From CAVSCR01 sp963726575 (GTDB lineage: Bacteria > Actinomycetota > Actinomycetes > JAHEKZ01): a stretch of 64,000 nucleotides of DNA. Within the stretch, counting starts at the first letter, position 1, and each line of letters begins with the position of its first letter. The DNA lies in NCBI GenBank assembly GCA_963726575.1, contig CAVSCR010000005.1, forward strand, positions 868,001 through 932,000, written 5' to 3'. This document shows positions 16,492 to 24,662 of the stretch, in pieces. Both the position numbers and the translations under genes were made by a program. The notes under the pieces are model-generated. The model made no database searches and was not told where the DNA came from. It saw only the letters and a program-made list of their open reading frames with translations.

Positions 16492-18899
16492 TCAGCTGGA
16501 CAGTGCGTGAACTGCTTGACCGTGGTGCCCGGCTACGTGCACAGAGTGCTCGTCGTCTTGGGCGAGGTGGGGCTTCACGTCGAAGACGACCTTCTTGATC
16601 GTGCCGGTGAAGGGGAACGGCTTGCGGTCGGCGTAGCTCAGGTCGACGACGCCGCCGTTGTCACGCCCGATGTCCATGCCGGCGTAGCCGGAGAACCGGA
16701 TGGGGACGGTGTGGTCCATGCGTCCGGTTCCCACGGGCTTGTCGTTGACGAACAACGTCACCTCGCCACCGGTGGCCGGTTTCGCCGCATCGGCGGCGAA
16801 CTCCATCCGAACAGTCACCTCACCGGTGGGCATCGACTCTTCTGCCTGCTGGCGGAAGACGAACACGCCCATCATGGAGTACGTGTGGGTGAGCCGTCCG
16901 CCGTCGACGAACAGCGAGAACCCGCCCAGATGATCGGCCTCAGCCACGATCACGCCTTCCGCACCGCCCTCGGGGATCACCAGGTCGGCGCTGATCGAGT
17001 ACGAGTGGTTGTAGATCCGCGGGACCATCCCCGACAGGACGTTCTCGACGTCACCACGGAACTCGAACGTCGAGATCGCTGGTAGCGGTGGAGCGATCCC
17101 GAAGAAGACGCCGAGCGTGGCCAGCAGCGGTAGCACCTTGTACTTCTCCGCCTCCGACCAGAACAGCGCCCGCAGCTCCTCGACCTTCTCCGGATGTTGG
17201 TCGGCCAGGTCGTGCGCCTGGCTGAAGTCGTCGGGTAGGTAGTACAGCTCGGTCGGGTCGTCGTCGGGGTTCCACACCCCAGGCGCATAGGGCTGCAGTG
17301 CGGCCGGGGTGAGCACCCACGGGATCCGCTCGGTGCGCATCGCCAGCCACCAGCCGTCCTTGTACATGGCCCGGTTGCCGACGCTCTCGAAGTACTGCTG
17401 GGTGTGCCGTTCCGGCGCGGCCGCATCGGTGAAGGAGTCCGCGAACGTCACACCGTGCAACGGCTCCTGCGCGATGCCGTCGACCTCGTCCGGCGCCGGG
17501 ATTCCGCAGACGTCGAGGATGGTCGGGGCGAGATCGGTGACGTGGGTGAACTGCGACCGCAGCCCCCCGACATCGGTGATCCGATCCGGCCAATGGACGA
17601 CCATCGGGTTCCGCGTCCCGCCCAGGTGGGAACCGACCTGCTTGCCCCACTGGAACGGCGTGTTTCCGGCCCACGCCCACGCCGCGGAGTAGTGCGGGTC
17701 CATCATGGCCCCGCCCCAGGCGTCCATCCCGCCGTACCGCTCGGCCAGCTGCAGCTGCATCTCGTCGGTCAGCGGGATCCCGTTCTGCATCGTCAGCTCG
17801 TTGAACGAACCCGTGAGTGAGCCCTCCATGCTGGCGCCGTTGTCGCCCCAGATCCAGATCACGAGGGTGTTGTCGAGCTCGCCGAGCTCCTCGATCGCCT
17901 CGATCACCCGCCCGACGTTGTGGTCGGCGTTCTCCGAGAAGCCGGCGTACACCTCCATCTGACGGGCGTAGTACGCCTTGAGCCGGTCCGGGACGTCGTC
18001 CCATGCTGGGAAGGCATCGTTGCGCACGGTGAGCGCAGCGTCGGCCGGAACGACACCGAGCTGCTTCTGGCGGGCGAAGACCTCCTCGCGCATCCGGTCC
18101 CAGCCCTGGTCGAACCGGCCCTTGTACTTCTGCGCCCAACTGTCCGCGACGTGGTGCGGCGCGTGACTGCAGCCGGTGGAGAAGTAGACGAAGAACGGCT
18201 TGGACGCATCCTGCGCCCGCACGCCGTGCAGCCACTGGATCGTCTTGTCGGCCATCGCGTCGGGCAGGTAGTAAGGGTTCTCCTCGTCGTAGAACTCCGG
18301 CGGCGTCCCGATGATCTTCTGGTTCTCGGCCAGACACGGATCCCACTGGCTCGCCCCACCACCGAGGAACCCGTAGAAGTAGTCGAACCCCCAGCCGTTG
18401 GGCCACCGGTCCAACGGACCAGCCGGCCCCTGCTGGCCATCTGGGGTGAGGTGCCACTTGCCGAATGCTGCAGTGCTGTAACCGTTCTCGCGCAAGATCC
18501 GCGGCAAGGGGGAGCAGTCTCGCGGGAGCACCGCCGTATATCCGGGGAAGCCGTTCGAGAACTCGCCGACCGAACCGAAGCCGACCGTGTGACTGTTCCG
18601 GCCCGTCAGCAGCGCCGCCCTGGTCGGTGAGCACAGTGCCGTCACGTGGAAGCGGTTGTACCGCAGCCCACCCTCAGCGATCCGGGTGAAGTTGGGGGTA
18701 TCGATCGGGCCGCCGAAAGTACTGGGGTTGCCGAACCCGGCATCGTCGATCAGGACCACGAGCACATTGGGCGCGCCCGAGGCGGATGCGGATGGTCGAT
18801 CTGGGCCCAGTCCGGCTCCACGCCCTGAAGCGTCCTGGCCAAAGTGCCGGAGAACGCAGGACGACGAATCGGAAGTTTGCTGCGGTCAGGCCCAGTCAT
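16492..18899 (-). CDS. Arylsulfatase (type I, formylglycine), frameshifted near N-terminus
   Basis: About 802 residues. Type I sulfatase with the CSPTR motif (codons 18633-18619), whose Cys is converted to formylglycine; further family marks are LIDDAGFGNPSTFGG, FGKWHLTPDG and GDNGASMEGS. The C-terminal 200 residues form an extra beta-rich domain seen in large actinobacterial arylsulfatases. The N-terminus typical of these proteins (AFSGTLARTLQGVEPDW) starts at ATG 18899 but lies in a different frame from the rest. Adding one base in the G run near 18771-18780 gives PRGAPNVLVVLIDD. Without repair, translation could only begin at GTG 18765, omitting about 45 residues. No formylglycine-generating enzyme gene is in the window. 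Confidence 0.85.
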
Positions 18900-19026
18900 C
18901 GTCTACGTCCTTCGGTACGGATCCGGTAAATGGCACACGAGGTCACCATTTCGGGCCTTCTGCGGTCACGTCAACCGGTGGTGCGGTAAACATCAGACCG
19001 GCGGGGTGACGAAGAGGAGTCCTCAC

Positions 19027-20440
19027 ATGAGTCCAATCGGTGACGGCAAGGTCGCCCACAAGACCAGGGCCGAACGAGTTGCTGCAGGGAAGGCTGCGCG
19101 CCAGCAAGTTCCGCTGACCGGCCATGCCGGGTTCGATCCTGGTGCGGCGCGCGATCCGGTCGGGCACTTGCTCTCGCAAGCCGAGTCGCGCGTCCCCGAG
19201 CTGGTGCCGGTGCGGCACGGTCGGATGCTGGTCTCGCCGTTCACGTTCTACCGGGGCGCTGCCCTGCCCATGGCGGCCGATCTCGCGACGACGGCGTCGT
19301 CGGGCTTGCGCGTGCAGCTGTGCGGAGACGCGCACCTGGCCAACTTCGGAGCCTTTGCCTCACCTGAGCGACGGCTGATCTTCGACGTCAACGACTTCGA
19401 CGAGACGCTGCCAGGACCCTTCGAGTGGGACGTGAAGCGATTGGTGGCCAGCCTCGCGGTCGCCGGCCGCGACAACGGATTCACGAAGAAGGACCGGCGC
19501 AAGGTCGAACTGGCAGGTGCCGCGGCCTACCGCAATGCGATGCGCGACTTCGCCGACCAGTCGGTGATGTCGGTGTGGTACGCCCACCTCAACGTCGAGG
19601 AAGCGATGGCATCGGTTCAGGCCAAGATCCCCGCAAAGCGGTACAAGGCCGCCCAGAAGATGGTCGCCAAGGCGCACACCCGCGACAGCATGCAGGCCTC
19701 GGGCAAGCTGACGGAGGTAGTGGACGGGGAGCGCCGCTTCATCGCCGACCCACCCCTGATCGTCCCGATCGAGGACGTCTTCGCCGATGTGGCGGTGGAA
19801 GCGCTGTACCGACAGCTACACCAGGTGGTGCGTGGCTACCGGCGCACCCTGCAGTCCGACCGCCGGCACCTGCTGGAGCAGTTCGAGATGAAGCGGGTGG
19901 CCCGCAAGGTGGTCGGGGTCGGGCAGCGTCGGCACCCGCGCATGGGTGCTGCTCATGGAGGCCGGGGACGGGATCGAACCACTGTTCCTACAGGGCAAGG
20001 AGGCCCAAGCCTCGGTGCTCGCGGAGTACTGCGGGCACAGCAAGTACGCCAACCAGGGCGAGCGAGTGGTGGCCGGCCAGCACTTGATGCAGGCCGCGAG
20101 CGACATCTTCCTGGGCTGGGAGAAGGTCGCCGGGAGTGACGGTGTCAACCGGGACTTTTACGTCCGCCAGCTACGGGACTGGAAGTTCTCGTTCCCGATC
20201 GAGGCGATGCTCCCGTCCGGAATGGCCTTGTACGCCGGACTCTGCGGCTGGACCCTGGCCCGGGCTCACGCCAGGTCCGGTGACCGAGTGGCGATCGCGT
20301 CGTACCTGGGCGGCTCCGACACTTTCGACAACGCGATGGCCGACTTCGCCGAGCTGTACGCCGACCAGAACGAGCTGGACTACGCCGCCCTGAAAGAGGC
20401 CGTCGCCACCGGGCGGGCCGAGGCGGTCTCCGGACTGTGA
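19027..20440 (+). CDS. DUF2252 family protein, copy 2, frameshifted
   Basis: About 470 residues if repaired. The ATG at 19027 follows AGAGGAG. The first 300 residues have the family core (CGDAHLANFGAFASPER, FDVNDFDETLPGPFEWDVK) and align with the copy at 6730-8196. At 19921-19923 an extra G in GGG shifts the frame: the expected VGVGSVGTRAWVLLMEAGDG becomes VGVGQRRHPRMG. The rest (GERVVAGQHLMQAASDIF, GWTLARAHARSGD) continues one frame over to the stop at 20440. The length of 1414 is one over a multiple of three. The shift removes the C-terminal third unless it is a sequencing error. A YbhN-like membrane gene follows after 36 bases on the same strand, repeating the pairing at 6.7-10.9 kb. The 127 bases before the gene show no motif I can name. 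Confidence 0.83.
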
Positions 20441-20476
20441 GCGCGTTCGTGCGGTTGACGTAAAGGGTCGACTTCC

Positions 20477-21604
20477 GTGACCGCCGACCCCGCCGAGCCG
20501 ACGAACGCCGCGTCCACGAGCGAACGCTCGCGTGCCGCGAGGATCTTGTTCAACAAGCGGGTGGTCAAGGCTGTCGGGATCCTGATCGTGATCGGCCTGC
20601 TGTACTACGCGTTCTTCGTCGTGCTGCCCAGCGAGGTCGACTGGTCCACGGTCTGGGCGGATCTTCAGGCGCTGAGCCTGGCCCAGATCATCGGCCTGAT
20701 CGTGTCTGGCCTACTGGCGATGCTGGCGCTGGGTTGGGCGTCCAAGGCGTCGCTGCCGACCTTGACGTTGTTCCAGGGGTTCGAGTCCTCAGCCACCAGC
20801 CAGCTCAGTGCGTTCGCGTTCCCACCACCAGCCGACATGGCGATCCGGTTCGCCATGTACCGCACCTACGGCTTCACCGACGAGCAGTCCGCCGTGGCGG
20901 TCCTGATCGCCATGGTGGCCCGCTACGCCATGGTCGTGCTGATGCCGCTGCTCGGCCTGGCCGCGGTGCTGGTGACCGGGCAAGGGACCTGGACCGGGTT
21001 CTGGTGGTTCCTCGGCCTGGGGATCGCATTCGTGGTCGTGATGTGGCTGATCATCCGGGTGGCCCGCAGCGACTCCGCGGCCCACGCCACCGGCCGGATC
21101 GTGCAGCGCTGGACGAGCTGGCTGATTCGCAAGTTCCACCGCACTCCACCAGACGACCTCGAGAGCAGCGTGGTGAAGTTCGGTGCCCGCACCCGCGGCA
21201 CGATCGACACCAACGGACGCTCCCTGTTGTTGTCGAACCTGTCCTGGGGGCTGGCCAACACCTTGATCATGGCCATGGCGATCCGGTTCTCCGGACTCAC
21301 CCAGAGCTCCCTGTCCAGCGCCGGGGTCCTGCTCGCCACCGGGCTCACCATGGCCATCAACATGCTGCCGATCCCCGGCAAGGACGCGCTCGCCGTGACG
21401 TGGCTGGCGGCGATCCTCGGACTGACCACCGGCACGGAATCCTCCGACCTCGGCACCGCACTGCTGCTCTACCGGCTCGTCACCTGGATCCTGCCCATGC
21501 CAGTTGGTGGCATCACCTTCTTCACCTGGCGCTACCGGGTACGCCGAGACAAAGTCGCCACGGCGAACGACAGTGAGGTCGGCCCGAGCTCCGAATCGTC
21601 CTGA
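20477..21604 (+). CDS. YbhN/UPF0104-type (LPG-flippase-like) membrane protein
   Basis: 375 residues with about eight membrane segments and cytosolic tails; GTG start. The helix pattern and conserved blocks (QLSAFAFPPPADMAIRF, NMLPIPGKDALAVTWLA) match the lysylphosphatidylglycerol synthase transmembrane/YbhN superfamily, which flips or handles lipids. It lacks the kinase-like domain and the Ser tract of the 838-residue relative at 8406. It is 36 bases downstream of DUF2252 copy 2 on the same strand, probably one operon. Confidence 0.8.
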   Translation: MTADPAEPTNAASTSERSRAARILFNKRVVKAVGILIVIGLLYYAFFVVLPSEVDWSTVWADLQALSLAQIIGLIVSGLLAMLALGWASKASLPTLTLFQGFESSATSQLSAFAFPPPADMAIRFAMYRTYGFTDEQSAVAVLIAMVARYAMVVLMPLLGLAAVLVTGQGTWTGFWWFLGLGIAFVVVMWLIIRVARSDSAAHATGRIVQRWTSWLIRKFHRTPPDDLESSVVKFGARTRGTIDTNGRSLLLSNLSWGLANTLIMAMAIRFSGLTQSSLSSAGVLLATGLTMAINMLPIPGKDALAVTWLAAILGLTTGTESSDLGTALLLYRLVTWILPMPVGGITFFTWRYRVRRDKVATANDSEVGPSSESS

Positions 21605-21624
21605 CGGGGCAGCGACCGGTCAGT

Positions 21625-22611
21625 TCAGTCGTCGATCTCTTCCCAGACCGATTGCTCGTCGTGCTCTTCCCAGGGCGCGCCGGGCAGTGCGACGGCCCAT
21701 CGCGTCCACGTTCCCATCGGGTGCGCGGGGGCGGTCCTAACTCTGGCGTGCACCGCTGTGTCGGGCTCGAGCTCTACTGGGGCCGTCAGGGGCGCCGTGG
21801 TCATCCCCCAGTGTGTGGGTGGGTCGCCCGGTCCGATCGAGAGCGAGACGCCGGGTGCGAGGTCGGCGCTGAACCACAGTGCCAGTGCGTTGGCGGTTCC
21901 GGAGTCGCGGACCTGCAGCAGGGTCTCCGCCTCCTGGGGTGCCTGACTCTCCTCGAGCGAAATGTGGTCCGCGTCCGTCGTCCAAAGCAGACCCGGATCC
22001 GAGCGACGGTCGCCGGACGCCAGGTGACGGAAGGTGCCGGAGTAGGCGATCTCGTTGACGGTTACGTCAGCCAGGACACCGAGGTCGAGACCGTAGGGGT
22101 GGTCCCGCAGGAACTCCACAGTGTCCGCGAGATAGCGATCGTGGACCAGTGCGGTCCACGCCGTGACCGATCGAGGGATCATGACCCCGCCCGGTCGCAG
22201 CCAGCGGTCACGGGCGGTGATGACCGGAGCCAGCATGCCTTCGTCGATCCCGAACCCACCGAGCCATTCCGAGACGATGACATCGACGGGTTCGGGAAGC
22301 TCGACATCCGCGACGTCGCCCTGGATCACCCGCACGATCTCCCCGAACCCGTTGGCGGAGACCAGATCCTGCGCCATGACCGCGACCGTCGTGCGCTCTA
22401 CGGCATAGACGCGCGCGGCTCCGGCTCGCGCCGCGAACATGCTCAGGATCCCGCTTCCCGCACCGACGTCGAGCACGACGTGACCGGGTCGCACCATCGC
22501 GTCGATCGCACGTCGGAAGGCCTCGGTGCGAACCCGGTCGCAGATCATCGTCCGGTGGACCTCGAACTCCGCGTACATCGGGTCGGCAGGGTTCCGTATG
22601 GGCGTCCGCAC
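21625..22611 (-). CDS. Protein arginine methyltransferase (PRMT) homologue
   Basis: 328 residues. SAM-binding Rossmann core with VLDVGAGSGILSMFA (46-60) and acidic Glu72 after strand 2. The N-terminal helix FEVHRTMICDRVRTEAFRRA matches PRMT helix X/Y text. The PRMT double-E loop is present (SEWLGGFGIDEGML; Glu115 and Glu124), as is the THW loop (Thr266-His267-Trp268), followed by a beta-barrel-like C-terminus. These three signatures are diagnostic of class I arginine methyltransferases, mostly eukaryotic. It would transfer methyl from SAM to a guanidino group; substrate unknown. The neighbours give no hint. The C-terminus is very acidic (EEHDEQSVWEEIDD). Confidence 0.82.
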   Translation of the reverse strand: MRTPIRNPADPMYAEFEVHRTMICDRVRTEAFRRAIDAMVRPGHVVLDVGAGSGILSMFAARAGAARVYAVERTTVAVMAQDLVSANGFGEIVRVIQGDVADVELPEPVDVIVSEWLGGFGIDEGMLAPVITARDRWLRPGGVMIPRSVTAWTALVHDRYLADTVEFLRDHPYGLDLGVLADVTVNEIAYSGTFRHLASGDRRSDPGLLWTTDADHISLEESQAPQEAETLLQVRDSGTANALALWFSADLAPGVSLSIGPGDPPTHWGMTTAPLTAPVELEPDTAVHARVRTAPAHPMGTWTRWAVALPGAPWEEHDEQSVWEEIDD

Positions 22612-22696
22612 GCGCGTATCGTAGGCTCCGGTTGGTGTCCAACCTCGCGGGTCAGGTAACGAGGTCGCTCCAGTCGACTAATCGAAGGAGTTCTCC

Positions 22697-22981
22697 ATGG
22701 GTATGAGGCGACGGACGAGGCGTCGAGCCCTCGTCGCTGGCGCGGCGGTTGCTCACCACAGGACCAAGAAGGAGTACGAGCAGCAGGCTCCGGCCGAGGA
22801 CTACCAGGAACAGGCGCCGCAGCAGCAGTACGCGCCGCCGCCGCCGGCGGAACCGGCACAGTACGCACCAGCTCCCGCGGACCCGGCTGACGAGATCGAA
22901 CATCTCGCGCAGCTGCACGCCTCGGGGACGCTGACGGACGACGAGTTTGCCGCGGCCAAAGCGAAGATCCTCGGCACCTGA
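22697..22981 (+). CDS. SHOCT-domain protein
   Basis: 94 residues. A basic N-terminus (MRRRTRRRALVAG), a Gln/Pro/Ala-rich linker with YAPPPP, and a C-terminal SHOCT motif (IEHLAQLHASGTLTDDEFA). SHOCT motifs mediate oligomerisation and occur at the ends of many small actinobacterial proteins. AAGGAG lies six bases before ATG 22697. It is divergent from the PRMT gene. A DUF6325 gene, a family often found near SHOCT proteins, is 1.1 kb downstream. Confidence 0.8.
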   Translation: MGMRRRTRRRALVAGAAVAHHRTKKEYEQQAPAEDYQEQAPQQQYAPPPPAEPAQYAPAPADPADEIEHLAQLHASGTLTDDEFAAAKAKILGT

Positions 22982-23042
22982 GCGCGCGCGGGCGTGAGAG
23001 AAACCTTGACCAGATCGACAACTGTCATGACAGGCGGCTGAA

Positions 23043-23456
23043 GTGAGTGAATCGCGCAAAGATGTGTTGATGAAGGCGCTCGAGGCAGAGATCGGGGGGA
23101 CGGCTGACCTGTCGGCCCTCTTCACCGACGATGTCGTGGGCTGGTCGCCCTACGCCTCCGTGTCGGGGCTGCCAGCCGTCGCTGCGCTCGCCACGCTTCA
23201 CGACGTGGCGTTCTCCAACGTGGTCCTCATGTTCCGGGGCCTCGACGAAGTCGGCAACCGGGCCTTCGCGGAGTGGGTCGTCGAGGCCGATCACACCGGA
23301 CCGCTGGTCCTAGACGAGGATGCGGTGCTCGAGGCCACCGGGCGCCATGTCCAGCTGGCCGGCGCCACAGTGGCCGACTTCCGTGGGTCGAAGATCCGGT
23401 CGTACCGCACGTATTTCGACGACGTCTCGCTGATCGAGCAGCTCGTCAGTTCCTGA
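23043..23456 (+). CDS. SnoaL/NTF2-like protein
   Basis: 137 residues with an alpha+beta cone fold pattern: an N-terminal helix, LFTDDVVGWSPYASVSGLPA, then AFAEWVVEADHTGPL and a C-terminal strand pair ending KIRSYRTYFDDVSLIEQL. This resembles SnoaL-like/NTF2-like proteins, which include small cyclases, isomerases and ligand-binding proteins. The substrate is unknown. GTG start; the ribosome-binding site is weak. Confidence 0.7.
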   Translation: MSESRKDVLMKALEAEIGGTADLSALFTDDVVGWSPYASVSGLPAVAALATLHDVAFSNVVLMFRGLDEVGNRAFAEWVVEADHTGPLVLDEDAVLEATGRHVQLAGATVADFRGSKIRSYRTYFDDVSLIEQLVSS

Positions 23457-23474
23457 GCTCTCGACCTGGTCACT

Positions 23475-23960
23475 ATGGAGTTCCGCGTCGAGGGCGATCC
23501 GGATCCGCGCGACGTCGAATTCCTCGAGACCCAGATCCGGCGTGAGGCGTCCGCGGCGATGGGGCTCGGCGACGAGGTCGAGCTAGCCATCTTCGTACGC
23601 GAAGGCGGCGAGATCGTCGCTGGCGTGAGCGGTTGGACCTGGGGCGACTGCTGTGAGCTGCAGAGCCTCTGGGTGGATCCGAACCACCGGGGTCGCTGGC
23701 TGGGGCCGCAACTCCTGGCAGCCGCCGAGGCGGAGGCCGCGGCGCGTGGATGCCGCCAGACGGTCCACTTCACCTACGACTTCCAGGCCCGGCAACTCTA
23801 TGAGCGGGCAGGCTACGAGCTGATCGGTCGCGTCGAGGGCTTCCCCACCGGGACCGACGTCTTGTGGTACCGCAAGTGGTTGAACCAGCCCTCAGATCCG
23901 GCGGCGACCCCGCCCAGGCGTGACGGCGGCCGCGACGACGGCGGTCTTGGCGACCGGTGA
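23475..23960 (+). CDS. GNAT family N-acetyltransferase
   Basis: 161 residues. GNAT core: LQSLWVDPNHRGRWLGPQLL is the acetyl-CoA-binding strand-loop-helix (V-x-x-x-x-R-G-x-x-x-G), followed by ARQLYERAGYELIGRVEGF typical of the C-terminal half. The acceptor is unknown. It follows the SnoaL-like gene by 18 bases. The last 69 bases overlap the convergent small gene at 23892, so the Asp/Gly/Arg-rich tail (after KWLNQPSD) may be an extension rather than a conserved part. Confidence 0.78.
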   Translation: MEFRVEGDPDPRDVEFLETQIRREASAAMGLGDEVELAIFVREGGEIVAGVSGWTWGDCCELQSLWVDPNHRGRWLGPQLLAAAEAEAAARGCRQTVHFTYDFQARQLYERAGYELIGRVEGFPTGTDVLWYRKWLNQPSDPAATPPRRDGGRDDGGLGDR

Positions 23961-24056
23961 AGGTCCTGGGGTGACGGCCTTCGCCACGACGGCGGTCTTG
24001 GCGACGGGCGCACCGATCACCCCGCGCCGGGCGGCACGAGCGGGACGTAGCGGCAT
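23892..24056 (-). CDS. 54-residue basic protein with two tandem repeats
   Basis: The ATG at 24056 lies one base after the TGA of the DUF6325 gene and is preceded by GAAGGAGCC, so it appears translationally coupled to it. The 54-residue product is basic, with MPLRPARAARRG at the N-terminus. It contains two near-identical copies of PVAKTAVVA-x-AVTPG, mirrored by a direct DNA repeat at about 23930-24010. Small Arg/Ala-rich proteins of this type often follow DUF6325 genes in actinobacteria. The function is unknown. Confidence 0.6.
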   Translation of the reverse strand: MPLRPARAARRGVIGAPVAKTAVVAKAVTPGPSPVAKTAVVAAAVTPGRGRRRI

Positions 24057-24057
24057 G

Positions 24058-24507
24058 TCAGGCTCCTTCGGTCGCGTCGGCCTGGATCGAGGCGATGATC
24101 GCCTGGATGGGGATCCGGCCGTTGGCAATGAGCTGACCCCCGGAACGACGTGCTGCGGCTGCGAAAGGGCCGGCCCACACGTTCTCCCAGATGAGCACTC
24201 CAGCAGTGCTGCCCGGTTCCATGGCGGCGGCGAGGTGTTCGACGTCTTCCTCGGCCAGGAGCTCTGCCAGCTCGGTCTCGAGCTGCTGGAGCGGCCCGAG
24301 GTCATCGATGTCGGACAGCTCCATCGCATCAACCGAACCGTCGGCATTCTTGGTCAGGATGAGGACGTCGATCACCCGGATGGTGCCGGAGTCGACCAAC
24401 GCGAGTAACTCTTTGGCCATCTCGCCGGTGAAACTGCTCGCCCCGGCGGGGAACTCCACCACCAGGTAGTCAACCGGGCCGAGCTCGTCCAGTGGCGTGC
24501 TTGTCAT
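24058..24507 (-). CDS. DUF6325 family protein
   Basis: 149 residues, acidic. The start GPVDYLVVEFPAGASSFTG, then LVDSGTIRVIDVLILTKN, LLAEEDVEHLAAAMEPGS and LIWENVWAGPFAAA, match the DUF6325 family, which resembles ferredoxin-like stress-associated membrane-homeostasis proteins of the DUF1269 type. Function unknown. The small repeat protein follows with a one-base gap. Confidence 0.78.
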   Translation of the reverse strand: MTSTPLDELGPVDYLVVEFPAGASSFTGEMAKELLALVDSGTIRVIDVLILTKNADGSVDAMELSDIDDLGPLQQLETELAELLAEEDVEHLAAAMEPGSTAGVLIWENVWAGPFAAAARRSGGQLIANGRIPIQAIIASIQADATEGA

Positions 24508-24662
24508 CGGCGCTCCTTCAACGGTGGCGGGTCGACTGCGACGCTACCGGGCGACCCAGCTGACCCCAGCCCCGGCCCCGGCCCCGGCCGCCAGCAACGT
24601 CGGCTGCGACGCTGTGTCGGTGCGGTGTGCCAAGCGGGCCGCCAGGACGACGAGGAGGCCCT

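Noticed and set aside
19921..19930. Programmed ribosomal frameshift in DUF2252 copy 2
   Set aside because: GGGCAGC is not a recognised slippery heptamer, no stimulatory structure was seen, and copy 1 reads through without a shift.
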